From: Bacteroidales bacterium
GTDB taxonomy: Bacteria > Bacteroidota > Bacteroidia > Bacteroidales > UBA7960
DNA: 19,116 nucleotides
Direction: 5' to 3'
NCBI GenBank assembly: GCA_007120675.1
Contig: SKNE01000118.1
Coordinates: 1-19,116, forward strand
The translations under genes and the position numbers were made by a program. This document shows positions 1 through 7,885 of this stretch, in pieces. The stretch's first letter is position 1; every line of letters starts with the position of its first letter. Below the pieces are notes generated by a model. The model made no database searches. It was not told where the DNA came from and saw only the letters and a program-made list of their open reading frames with translations.

Positions 1-1
1 A

Positions 2-2050
2 ACCGGTCTGGTTCCGTTTATGGAACGATACTCCAACTCAACACGTGAAGTAGCACAAGATGGACGAAGGGGCGCATTGATGCTCACAGTGTCGGTCAAG
101 CACCCTGATGCAGAAGGGTTTATCAACGCAAAACTTGAACAGGGCAAGGTGACCGGTGCCAATGTCAGTGTAAAGATCACCGATGAGTTCATGCAGGCCG
201 TGGCGGATGACAAAGACTTTGTGCAGCAATACCCCATCCATTCTGATCGGCCAAGCTATGTAAAGAAGATCAAAGCACGGGAGTTATGGAAGAAGATCGT
301 GCACAACGCGTGGAAGTCTGCCGAACCGGGCATCCTCTTCTGGGACACCATCACCAGGGAGTCGGTGCCCGACACCTACGCCGACCTGGGTTTCAACACG
401 GTGTCCACCAACCCGTGCGGAGAAATCCCCCTGTGTCCCTACGACAGCTGCAGGTTGCTGGCCATCAACCTGTTTAGCTATGTCAAGGCCCCCTTCACCG
501 GGGAGGCCAGTTTTGACTTCGACCTCTTCAGGCAGCATGTCGCCTACGCGCAGCGCATCATGGACGACATCATCGATTTGGAACTGGAAAAAATTGACCA
601 CATCCTGAACAAGATCGGCACCGATCCCGAAGAGGATGAGGTGAAGGCCGTGGAACGCAGGCTGTGGGAAAAAATCCGGGCCAAGTGCATTGAGGGGCGG
701 CGCACAGGCATCGGCATCACCGCCGAGGGGGACATGCTGGCGGCCCTTGGTTACCGCTATGGAACGCCCGAAGCCAACGATTTCTCCGTAAATCTTCACC
801 GCAGCCTGGCCACCGAGGCCTACCGCTCGTCGGTGCAGCTTGCAGGTGAGAGGGGGGGGTTCCCGGTATATGACAGCCAGCGTGAGGCAGGCAATCCTTT
901 CATTCAGCGCCTGAAAGAGCACGACCCCGCCCTTTACCAGGAGATGCTGGACAAGGGGAGGCGAAACATCGCCCTGCTCACCATTGCCCCCACCGGCAGC
1001 GTTTCCATCCTCACACAAACCACATCGGGCATCGAACCGGTCTTCATGGTGGCTTACAAGCGGCGCCGCAAGGTTAACCCCAACGACAAGAATGTACGGG
1101 TCGACTTCATTGATGAGGTGGGTGACCACTGGGAAGAGTACAATGTCTTTCACCATAAATTCGTCGACTGGCTGCGCATCAACGGATACGACGTGGATGA
1201 GGTGAAAAAGATGAAGGACAAGGAGCTGCAGGACATCATCCGCCGCTCACCCTATTATAAGGCCACGGCCAACGACGTCGACTGGGTGGCCAAGGTGCAC
1301 ATGCAGGGCGCGGTGCAGAAGTGGGTCGATCACAGCATCAGCGTCACAGTGAACGTACCGGGCGATGTGAGCGAAGAGCTGGTGGGTCAGATCTACCAGA
1401 CCGGCTGGGAAAGCGGCTGCAAGGGGGTGACGGTCTACCGTGACGGATCCCGCTCAGGTGTCCTGGTGTCCGACAAGAAAAAGGACGACAACGAATTCAG
1501 GGAAACCTCCGCCCCGAAGCGCCCCAAGGTGCTGGAGGCGGAAGTGGTGCGCTTCAATAACGAAGCGGAGAAATGGCTGGCCGTGGTGGGCGTCCTCAAC
1601 GACAGGCCTTACGAGATCTTCACCGGGAAAGCGGAAGGGTTCTACCTGCCACCCGACATCAATAAGGGGTGGGTCATCAAGAACCGCCTGGAGAGCGGGG
1701 AAAAAAGGTATGACTTCCGTTTCCAGGACAAGGACGGTTACAGGGTGACCATTGAGGGACTGTCACGCTCCTTCCACAAGGAGTACTGGAACTATGCCAA
1801 ACTGATTTCGGGCATCCTCCGCCATGGCATGCCCCTGCCCTCCGTGATCGATGTGATAGAAGACCTCAGCCTGCACAGCGACAGGCTGCACACCTGGAAA
1901 AACGGCGTGGTGCGTGCACTGAAGAAGTACATACCCGACGGCACAAAGGCCAAGGGGCGCATCTGCAGCAATTGCCACCAGGAAGATTCGGTGATTTACC
2001 AGGAAGGCTGCCTGACCTGCACCAACTGCGGGGAAAGCAAGTGCAGCTGA
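2..2050 (+). CDS. nrdJ: Adenosylcobalamin-dependent (class II) ribonucleotide reductase, 5'-truncated by window edge
   Basis: Reduces ribonucleotides to deoxyribonucleotides in the cytosol using a cobalamin-derived thiyl radical. The frame is already open at base 2 (TGLVPF precedes the Met at base 20), so the true start lies off the window. Counting from that Met, NPCGEIPL at 131-138 carries the radical cysteine C133 with flanking Asn and Glu. C144 lies 11 residues later, the spacing of the C-side redox cysteine in class II enzymes; its partner is off the window. PTGS at 324-327 and GIEP at 337-340 are further barrel motifs. The catalytic barrel ends near 480. Residues about 500-640 look like the TSCPD domain found in NrdJ proteins. 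The tail (649-675) is cysteine-rich: CSNC, then GCLTCTNCGESKC, a zinc-ribbon or redox-shuttle end. The gene ends in a strong terminator and appears to be the last gene of its unit. Family assignment is very secure. Confidence 0.96.
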   Translation, partial: TGLVPFMERYSNSTREVAQDGRRGALMLTVSVKHPDAEGFINAKLEQGKVTGANVSVKITDEFMQAVADDKDFVQQYPIHSDRPSYVKKIKARELWKKIVHNAWKSAEPGILFWDTITRESVPDTYADLGFNTVSTNPCGEIPLCPYDSCRLLAINLFSYVKAPFTGEASFDFDLFRQHVAYAQRIMDDIIDLELEKIDHILNKIGTDPEEDEVKAVERRLWEKIRAKCIEGRRTGIGITAEGDMLAALGYRYGTPEANDFSVNLHRSLATEAYRSSVQLAGERGGFPVYDSQREAGNPFIQRLKEHDPALYQEMLDKGRRNIALLTIAPTGSVSILTQTTSGIEPVFMVAYKRRRKVNPNDKNVRVDFIDEVGDHWEEYNVFHHKFVDWLRINGYDVDEVKKMKDKELQDIIRRSPYYKATANDVDWVAKVHMQGAVQKWVDHSISVTVNVPGDVSEELVGQIYQTGWESGCKGVTVYRDGSRSGVLVSDKKKDDNEFRETSAPKRPKVLEAEVVRFNNEAEKWLAVVGVLNDRPYEIFTGKAEGFYLPPDINKGWVIKNRLESGEKRYDFRFQDKDGYRVTIEGLSRSFHKEYWNYAKLISGILRHGMPLPSVIDVIEDLSLHSDRLHTWKNGVVRALKKYIPDGTKAKGRICSNCHQEDSVIYQEGCLTCTNCGESKCS

Positions 2051-2102
2051 TCTCCCGGGCGACCGCTGAAAGATCACACCCAATCAGTGCAGCACACCAG
2101 GG

Positions 2103-2146
2103 ACAACCCGGACCGCTATAGGCGGAGTCCGGGTTGTTCTTTTTTT
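2103..2146 (+). terminator. Intrinsic terminator of nrdJ
   Basis: A perfect 11-bp GC-rich stem (2103-2113 with 2127-2137) encloses a 13-nt loop. Two bases later comes a run of seven T (2140-2146). It begins 53 bases after the nrdJ stop. The T run exists only on the plus strand, so the hairpin should not terminate the converging transporter gene. Confidence 0.9.
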
Positions 2147-2149
2147 AAC

Positions 2150-3745
2150 CTACTGGATATAGATGAACTCACCCACCCCGATGGGCAGATTCAAGGCAAA
2201 CCAGACAAATAAAAGAACCAGCCACATAATAAACAAAATGACCGCATAGGGGATCAGCAGGGAAACGATGGTACCGATGCCAATGTTCTTGTTGTATTTG
2301 TGGATCCACCCCAGCAGCAGCGGGAAGTAAACATATAGTGGGGTCACGCAGTTGGTGATGGAGTCGCCCACCCTGTACATGAGCTGGACGAAGGCGGGAC
2401 TATAATTCAGTTGTGCCAGCATGGGGATGAAGATGGGAGCAAAAATGGCCCATTTGGCTGATCCGCTGCCCAAAAAGATGTTCAGCACGGCCACCAAAAC
2501 CATGTAAAACACGAATAGCACCGGACCGGTGAGTCCGGTCGACTTTAAAAAGTCGGCCCCGGTGATGGCCAGGATGGTATCCAGGTTTGACCAGCTGAAG
2601 AGGTTAATGAACTGGGCAACAATGAGCATCAGCACGATATAGCCTGAAAGCTCCTTCATGCCGTGCTCCATCTGCCTGAGAATGTCGTTGGGCACCTTGA
2701 TGCTGCCCGTTGCCTTCCCGTAAAAATAGCCTGGTATGGCAAAGAAAAAGAAGAGGATGGGTATGAGTCCCCTGAGGAAGGGGGAGGGGACCAGTCCCCC
2801 GGTGGCCTGGTCGCGAAGGGGCGCCCAGGAGGGTACCACCAAAATCGAGATCAGGATCACGTAGAGCAAGAGAGAGATACCGGCCCTCTTCAGGCCTTTG
2901 CGCTCTGCCGGGGTCAGCCTGCCATCAGTCACCTCGTGGTCGAAGGTTCCCAGCAGCTCGAAACGCTGGCATCGCGGTATGGTGTACCGGCGGGCGATGA
3001 AGGCCCCACCCAGGCCCAGCAGGAAGGTGGATGCAATCATGAAGTACCAGTTGGCCGTCGGACTCACCTCCTGGCCGCCAGGCATCTGGGAGGTGATCTC
3101 GGTACTGATGCCAGCCAGCAGCACATCGGTGCCGGCGATGAAGAAGTTAGCGGTAAATCCGGCGGTGGCCCCGGCATAACCGGCCACCAGTCCCGCGATG
3201 GGGTGCAGTCCCATCTGGGTAAAGATCAGGGCCGCGATGGGTGGCACGATCACAATGCCCGCATCGGAGCCGATGTTGCCACAGGCACCAATGATGAAGA
3301 TCACAGGGAGGACAATCTTCTTGGGCACCGAAAAGGCCACCGTACGCATGGCCACCGCCAGCAGCCCGCTGCGCTCGGCGATGGAAACGCCCATGAGCAT
3401 CACCAGCACAAGTCCGAAGGGCGCAAAGTGGGCAAAGTTGGTCACCGCCTCCTCCACGAAACGGCGCAATCCCTCGCCGGATACCAGGTTTTCAGCCTCC
3501 ACCAGGCTTCCGTCGTCAGGGTGGATGGCGCTCACACCAAGAAAGGCTGTCAGGGCGCTGACCAAAATGATGAACACGGTGATCCATACAAATATCCAGA
3601 ACGGGTGGGGCAGTTTGTTTCCCATCACCTCTATCCAGCGCAATATGCCGCTGGAGCCTGTGTCGGTGACCCCTTTGTTGCCGGATGCGTTTTGCTTTGT
3701 GCCGGGTTGCTTACCCGCTGTCTGTCCCTTGTTCTCTTCAGCCAT
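2150..3745 (-). CDS. AbgT-family transporter (p-aminobenzoyl-glutamate transporter / YdaH-MtrF type)
   Basis: Polytopic inner-membrane transporter of 531 residues. Characterised AbgT members import p-aminobenzoyl-glutamate or export sulfonamides; which applies here cannot be read from sequence. After a polar, low-complexity cytosolic N-terminus (about residues 1-47), roughly a dozen hydrophobic segments follow, the first at about 48-71. Family motifs include GNKLPHPFW before TM1, DAGIVIVPPIAALIF, AGATAGFTANFF, GTDVLLAGIS, SGSAKWAIFAPIFIPML and, near the end, YRVGDSITN followed by TPLYVYFPLLLGW. An in-frame ATG exists 18 codons upstream (3799), but that extension is polar and lies at or before the transcription start predicted from the promoter at 3788-3817, so I chose the ATG at 3745. 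The gene is monocistronic, with the EF-G terminator upstream and the nrdJ gene converging. No recognisable Shine-Dalgarno sequence. Confidence 0.9.
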   Translation of the reverse strand: MAEENKGQTAGKQPGTKQNASGNKGVTDTGSSGILRWIEVMGNKLPHPFWIFVWITVFIILVSALTAFLGVSAIHPDDGSLVEAENLVSGEGLRRFVEEAVTNFAHFAPFGLVLVMLMGVSIAERSGLLAVAMRTVAFSVPKKIVLPVIFIIGACGNIGSDAGIVIVPPIAALIFTQMGLHPIAGLVAGYAGATAGFTANFFIAGTDVLLAGISTEITSQMPGGQEVSPTANWYFMIASTFLLGLGGAFIARRYTIPRCQRFELLGTFDHEVTDGRLTPAERKGLKRAGISLLLYVILISILVVPSWAPLRDQATGGLVPSPFLRGLIPILFFFFAIPGYFYGKATGSIKVPNDILRQMEHGMKELSGYIVLMLIVAQFINLFSWSNLDTILAITGADFLKSTGLTGPVLFVFYMVLVAVLNIFLGSGSAKWAIFAPIFIPMLAQLNYSPAFVQLMYRVGDSITNCVTPLYVYFPLLLGWIHKYNKNIGIGTIVSLLIPYAVILFIMWLVLLFVWFALNLPIGVGEFIYIQ

Positions 3746-3787
3746 GGTGTGGTTGTTTGGGTTGTTGAAAAAGACTGGTTTACCCCG

Positions 3788-3817
3788 CAAAAATAACATT
3801 TATAGCCAATCGGCAAA
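3788..3817 (-). promoter_or_regulatory. Bacteroidota-type promoter for the AbgT transporter
   Basis: On the minus strand TTTG (3817-3814), an 18-nt spacer, then TATTTTTG (3795-3788), a perfect match to the TAnnTTTG -7 box. The spacer is one base shorter than the usual 19-21. Transcription would start near 3781, giving a leader of about 36 nt to the ATG at 3745 and excluding the upstream ATG. Confidence 0.6.
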
Positions 3818-3885
3818 CAAGGGATTCCATGCGGTTCAATGGGAACCCCGGCGGCAGACACCCGAAAGGCGACGGCAGGGGGCAT

Positions 3886-3919
3886 AAAAAAAGCCCGGCA
3901 GGGTGTCCGGGCTTTTTTT
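3886..3919 (-). terminator. Intrinsic terminator of the EF-G paralogue (symmetrical)
   Basis: A perfect 13-bp inverted repeat (3886-3898 and 3907-3919) with an 8-nt loop. Each outer arm is seven A or T, so the hairpin has a T run on both strands. On the minus strand it lies 26 bases after the EF-G stop and must be its terminator. No plus-strand gene reads into it. Confidence 0.92.
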
Positions 3920-3944
3920 GCTTATGGGTGGTAATCCCCGAGAA

Positions 3945-6080
3945 TCAATCCTCTTCCTTCTGCTCTTCTTCGTAAGCCTTCAGCAGCTGCTCCTGGATGT
4001 CGCCCGGCACCTGCTGGTACTCGGCATACTTCATCCCATAGGTGGCGCGTCCGCTGGTCAGCGAGCTCAGGGTGGTGGAATAACGGTTCATCTCTGCCAG
4101 GGGCACCTTGGCGCGTATCTTCTGGTAGTTGCCTTCGCTCTCCATGCCCATGATCAGGGCACGGCGTCCCTGCAGGTCTGTCATCACATCACCCATCTTC
4201 TCTTCCGGAACCATCACCTCCACGTCATAGATGGGTTCCATGATCTTGGGTCCGGCGTTGCGGAAAGCCTCCCTGAAGGCGTTACGTCCGGCCAGCTTGA
4301 AGGAGATCTCGTTGGAGTCGACCGGGTGCATCTTGCCATCGTAAATGTTCACCACGATGTCGCGCGCGTAGGATCCCGTGAGCGGCCCGTCTTCCATTTT
4401 CTCCATCACCCCTTTCAGGATGGCCGGCATGAACCGGGCATCGATGGAGCCACCCACGATGCAGTTGTTGAATACCAGCATCCCGCCCCAGCTGAGCTTA
4501 TGCTCTTCCTGCTTACGAACGGGAAACTCCGTCTGGTTTGGTTTGCCCTCAGAATAGGGCTCAATCATCATGAAAACCTCACCAAACTGTCCGGCACCAC
4601 CCGACTGCTTTTTATGGCGGTAATCTGCCTTGGCCGGCTTGGTGATGGTTTCACGGTAGGGGATCTTGGGGGTGATAAACTCTATTTCCACCTTGTGAAT
4701 ATGCTCCAGCGTCCAGCGGGCCACGTTCAGGTGCATCTCGCCCTGGCCAGACACGATCATCTGCTTCAGCTCTTTTGATTGCTCGTAAAGCAGCGTGGGG
4801 TCGATGTTGTTCATTTCGCGCAATACGGTGCCCAGCTTTTCCTCGTCGCCTGTGTTCTTTGCCTTGATGGCCGTGCGGTGCTTGGGTTCGGGGAAAACGA
4901 TGGGAGACACCTTTACGCCCTGGTTTTTGGGACCGGTGAGGGTGTTATTGGTGTGGGTATCCTTCAGTTTGATGGTAGCGGCCATATCGCCGGCCACCAC
5001 CTTTTCAACCTTTTGCCTATTCTTGCCCGCCACCGCGAAAAGCTGCGAAAGCCGCTCTTTTGCCCCGGTATCGGTATTGATCAGGTCGGCCGACTCACTG
5101 ATGCTGCCTTCATAAACCCGGAAGAAGGACAGTTCACCCAGGTGGGGTTCAACCGCCGTTTTAAAAACAAAGAGCAGGGGGTCGTTGCCTTCGCCGAATG
5201 TCAGCTCCTTGCCGTCCACGGTTTTCACTGGCGGCACTTCCGTGGGATCAGGCAGGTTTTCCGTGATGCACTCCATGAAGCGGCCCACACCCTGGTTGTG
5301 CTTGGCAGAAATGCAGAAGATGGGGAACATGGTGCGTGTGGCAATCCCCTGTTTGATCCCCCTGGAGAGTTCTTCCTCGCTGAGGGTGCCGTTTTCGAAG
5401 AAGGCCTCCATGAGTGCCTCTTCACTTTCTGCGGCCGACTCGATGATGGCTTCACGCAGTCCCTCGGCCTGATCCTTCTGGTCGGCAGGCACATCGGTGA
5501 TCTCAGGCTTGCCACCATCTTTGGGAAACTTGTACAGCTTCATCTTCAACACATCCACGATGCTGTCGAAGCCCTGACCCGCATTAACCGGGTACTGGGC
5601 CACAATGGCCTTTTCGCCGAACTGGGCCTTCAGCTGCCGCACGCTCTCCTCAAAGTTGGCTTTCTCGTGCTCCAGCTGGTTGACCAGGAAGACCACGGGC
5701 TTCTCCATGCGGCTGATGTGGCGCCAGGTGATCTCGGTGCCCACCTCTACGCCGTTCTGGGCATTGACGACCATCACCGCGGTATCGGCCACCTGGAGGC
5801 CGGCAATCACTTCACCGATGAAGTCATCGAAGCCCGGTGCATCAATGATATTGATCTTATGGCCTGCGTACTCGGCATAGAGGACGGTGGACGAAACCGA
5901 TGCCTGGCGGTCCAGTTCTATCTCCCTGTAGTCTGATACGGAGTTCTTATCATCCACAGACCCTCTTCTTTTAATGACACCGCCCTCGAACAGCATGGCT
6001 TCCGCCACGGTAGTTTTCCCTGCTTTGGCGCCTCCCACAAGGACGATGTTTTTCAGCTCTTTCGTTTGATATACTTTCAT
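3945..6080 (-). CDS. fusA2: EF-G paralogue with degenerate GTPase motifs (EF-G2-like)
   Basis: Translation-factor GTPase-family protein of 711 residues, full length for elongation factor G. All five domains are recognisable: G domain (1 to about 285), domain II (about 300-395), III (about 400-475), IV (about 478-605, with KKQSGGAGQFG at 490-500 and the tip loop HPVDSNE at 585-591), V (about 606-690). The P-loop is intact (G16 to T23, GGAKAGKT). Key catalytic positions are changed: DAPGF (80-84) replaces DTPGH, so the catalytic His is Phe84; the switch I RGIT motif reads RQAS (58-61); G4 is NQLE (134-137) instead of NKxD. This pattern resembles EF-G2 of Bacteroides thetaiotaomicron, reported to promote translocation without GTP hydrolysis under starvation. 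That this protein behaves the same way is inference. It has its own terminator and a 186-bp upstream gap, and no ribosomal-protein neighbours. The tail is acidic (EEEQKEED). Symbol given by analogy. Confidence 0.9.
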   Translation of the reverse strand: MKVYQTKELKNIVLVGGAKAGKTTVAEAMLFEGGVIKRRGSVDDKNSVSDYREIELDRQASVSSTVLYAEYAGHKINIIDAPGFDDFIGEVIAGLQVADTAVMVVNAQNGVEVGTEITWRHISRMEKPVVFLVNQLEHEKANFEESVRQLKAQFGEKAIVAQYPVNAGQGFDSIVDVLKMKLYKFPKDGGKPEITDVPADQKDQAEGLREAIIESAAESEEALMEAFFENGTLSEEELSRGIKQGIATRTMFPIFCISAKHNQGVGRFMECITENLPDPTEVPPVKTVDGKELTFGEGNDPLLFVFKTAVEPHLGELSFFRVYEGSISESADLINTDTGAKERLSQLFAVAGKNRQKVEKVVAGDMAATIKLKDTHTNNTLTGPKNQGVKVSPIVFPEPKHRTAIKAKNTGDEEKLGTVLREMNNIDPTLLYEQSKELKQMIVSGQGEMHLNVARWTLEHIHKVEIEFITPKIPYRETITKPAKADYRHKKQSGGAGQFGEVFMMIEPYSEGKPNQTEFPVRKQEEHKLSWGGMLVFNNCIVGGSIDARFMPAILKGVMEKMEDGPLTGSYARDIVVNIYDGKMHPVDSNEISFKLAGRNAFREAFRNAGPKIMEPIYDVEVMVPEEKMGDVMTDLQGRRALIMGMESEGNYQKIRAKVPLAEMNRYSTTLSSLTSGRATYGMKYAEYQQVPGDIQEQLLKAYEEEQKEED

Positions 6081-6179
6081 AGCGACACGAAAATGTTAAA
6101 ATTTATGATGGTTTATAGTTTGCCTTATTGATTCGGACAGTGAGGCCTTCAAGTGATTTGACAGCAAGCTTTTGCCCGC

Positions 6180-6194
6180 CAGCAGCCCCTGCTG
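6180..6194 (-). other. Hairpin in the upstream region of the EF-G paralogue
   Basis: Perfect 6-bp inverted repeat CAGCAG-CCC-CTGCTG, with six A on its plus-strand right side, which read as six T before the hairpin on the minus strand. It cannot terminate EF-G-directed transcription because the T run is on the wrong side. A near-match to a -7 box (TATCTTTA, minus strand) lies at about 6204-6211, just upstream, so the hairpin could sit at the 5' end of the EF-G transcript. I found no convincing -33 box. The rest of 6081-6237 shows nothing else I can name. Confidence 0.3.
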
Positions 6195-6237
6195 AAAAAA
6201 GTGGCTAAAGATAAGAAAAAAAGTTGATGGCGGCGGC

Positions 6238-6259
6238 AAAAACAGCATAAATGATGCTG
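6238..6259 (-). terminator. Intrinsic terminator of the pfkB-end cluster
   Basis: On the minus strand CAGCAT, 5-nt loop, ATGCTG, then five T (6242-6238). It begins 7 bases after the kinase stop codon. The stem is short (6 bp) but position and T run fit termination of the five-gene minus-strand run. Confidence 0.65.
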
Positions 6260-6266
6260 ATGGCCA

Positions 6267-7181
6267 TCACACGGAGAAGGAAACCAGTTTGACGAAGTCC
6301 ACCAGGCGATCCTGGATATCCTGCTCACCGATGTCCAGCAGCCCCTTGACCCCGAATTTCTCCACCGAGAAGCTGGCCAGGGCTGCGCCGTATATCAAGC
6401 CACTTTTCATGCTTTCGAAGGAGGTGTCATTCACCTTGCACAGGTAACCCATAAAGCCTCCGGCAAAGGAGTCGCCTGCACCCGTAGGATCCACCACCCG
6501 GTCCAGGGGCATGGCCGGCGCATAGAACTTCTCATCCCCATAAAACAGCAAGGCACCGTGCTCTCCCCGTTTGACGATGATGCAAGGGGGACCCATGGCC
6601 TGTATCTTCCTGGCAGCCTGCACCAGGGAGTGCTCCCCGGAAAGCTGTCGCGCCTCCTCCTCATTCACCGCCAGCACATCCACCATGCCCACCACGGACA
6701 ACAGGTCGTCCCATGCAGTATCCATCCAGAAGTTCATGGTGTCCATGCAAATGAGCCTGGGCCGTTTGTCCATCTGCTCAATGACGCTGCGCTGGATGGA
6801 CGGGGTGAGGTTGCCCAGCATCAGGAAGTCACTTTGTCGATAGGTTTGGGGCAACACGGGATCAAACCCTGCCAGCACATTCAGCTCGGTGGCCAGGGTG
6901 TCGCGCTGGTTCATGTTCTCATGGTACCTGCCAGACCAGTAAAAGGATTTCTCTTCAGGGATGATGTGGATCCCCCGGATGTCCAGTTTCCTCTGAACAA
7001 AAAGATCCAGGTATTCCTGGGGAAAATCCCCGCCAACAACGGCCGACATCTGTATGTCGCTGATCAGGTGGCTGGCTGCCAGTCCCACATAGGTGGCCGC
7101 GCCACCCAGGATTTTACCGGACCTGCCCCGGTTTGTCTCAATCTCGTCGAAGGCTACAGTGCCCACTACCAATAAACTCAT
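6267..7181 (-). CDS. PfkB-family sugar/nucleoside kinase
   Basis: Cytosolic ATP-dependent kinase of the ribokinase/PfkB superfamily, 304 residues, normal length. From the ATG at 7181: a beta strand SLLVVGTVAFD at the start, the substrate-side glycine motif GKILGGAATYVG at about 23-34, NEEEAR at 173-178 (the NxxE Mg-ATP motif) and the C-terminal signature DPTGAGDSFAGGF beginning at 231, with D237 as the expected catalytic base. The frame is open 12 codons further to a TTG at 7217, but the extension is polar, so the ATG is preferred. The gene is last in the minus-strand run, 59 bases after the flavodoxin gene and followed by a terminator. The phosphorylated substrate cannot be assigned: adenosine-like, fructose-like and ribose-like members share these motifs. 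Confidence 0.88.
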   Translation of the reverse strand: MSLLVVGTVAFDEIETNRGRSGKILGGAATYVGLAASHLISDIQMSAVVGGDFPQEYLDLFVQRKLDIRGIHIIPEEKSFYWSGRYHENMNQRDTLATELNVLAGFDPVLPQTYRQSDFLMLGNLTPSIQRSVIEQMDKRPRLICMDTMNFWMDTAWDDLLSVVGMVDVLAVNEEEARQLSGEHSLVQAARKIQAMGPPCIIVKRGEHGALLFYGDEKFYAPAMPLDRVVDPTGAGDSFAGGFMGYLCKVNDTSFESMKSGLIYGAALASFSVEKFGVKGLLDIGEQDIQDRLVDFVKLVSFSV

Positions 7182-7240
7182 TCGCACATCGGTTTCACCA
7201 GGCCCGTCGCTCGACAAGCCCGGTCAACATCCATTCTATT

Positions 7241-7813
7241 TTACTCTTGTTTCAGCAATAGCGCCGTTCGGGCCACCCTCTCACCCAGGCCCCTCCCTTT
7301 TTCAAGGAAGCCCGGATGTATGGGTTCGTCCTCCGGGAAAAACGCTTCACCCCGTATGGCCGACGCACCGAAGGGCGCAGACCAGTCTTGTCCCCCCATC
7401 ACGATCATCCCGAAGATCAGCATGGACTGCAGGATGTTCATCTGGGTGAGCTCCTCCCCTGCCGACACCCCCCCGGCTGTGACGAAGGCAGCACCCAGCT
7501 TGCCCCTCAGCGGAGCCCCTTCGAACGGCCACGAGGAGATAAAGGCGGACACCTGCGGGGTGACGTTGGCATTGTAGACGGGGCTGCCCACAATGATCGC
7601 ATCGGCCATGAGCAAGTCATCGGCCGTGGTGTCTTCCACCCGTTTCAGGATCACCTCCACCCCCTCTGCCATTAGCGCACCCTCCATCACGGCCTGTGCC
7701 ATGCGTTCCGTATTGCCTGTCTCGCTATGGTAGGTGATCAGCACCGTGGCCTCGCCGGCAAAAAGGAATAACCCCTTGCCCACGAGCAAGAAAAAAAACA
7801 AGGTCTTCATCAT
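7241..7813 (-). CDS. Flavodoxin / NAD(P)H-quinone oxidoreductase-like protein with N-terminal signal peptide
   Basis: FMN-binding flavodoxin-fold protein of 190 residues. The phosphate-binding loop HSETGNTERM (29-38) follows the first beta strand; SPVYNANVTPQVSAFI (from about 77) and AAFVTAGGVSAGEE (from about 108) match the WrbA-like pattern in which FMN stacks between loops. Residues 1-22 (MMKT, two hydrophobic runs split by GKG, then FAGEA) look like a Sec signal peptide or membrane anchor placed just before the flavodoxin core. Most relatives are cytosolic, so an exported form is unusual. No twin-arginine motif is present. The start is one of two adjacent ATG codons; no later Met lies before the FMN loop, so the extension cannot be removed by choosing another start. 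It sits 72 bases after glmS and 59 bases before pfkB with no clear promoter of its own, suggesting co-transcription. Redox partner unknown. Confidence 0.82.
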   Translation of the reverse strand: MMKTLFFFLLVGKGLFLFAGEATVLITYHSETGNTERMAQAVMEGALMAEGVEVILKRVEDTTADDLLMADAIIVGSPVYNANVTPQVSAFISSWPFEGAPLRGKLGAAFVTAGGVSAGEELTQMNILQSMLIFGMIVMGGQDWSAPFGASAIRGEAFFPEDEPIHPGFLEKGRGLGERVARTALLLKQE

Positions 7814-7885
7814 GACTTCAATCGTTTGGGCAAAGGCCCGTGTGTGTTACAATGCGCTGCCACGGCGGCCGGTATGAGCGTTCAC

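Noticed and set aside
284..1156. 290-codon open frame on the minus strand inside nrdJ
   Set aside because: Lies wholly antisense to a certain gene with strong motifs; long antisense frames are expected in GC-rich coding DNA and the product resembles nothing.
2663..3796. 377-codon plus-strand open frame opposite the AbgT transporter
   Set aside because: Antisense to a clear membrane protein; product is His/Gly/Gln-rich with no family match, typical of a mirror frame.
3746..3799. Upstream ATG at 3799 as the start of the AbgT transporter
   Set aside because: The predicted -7 box (3788-3795) and transcription start lie within or after it, and the 18-residue extension is not family-like.
4779..5936. 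385-codon plus-strand open frame opposite the EF-G paralogue (and 3903-4778 beside it)
   Set aside because: Antisense shadows in the complementary phase of a full-length EF-G gene.
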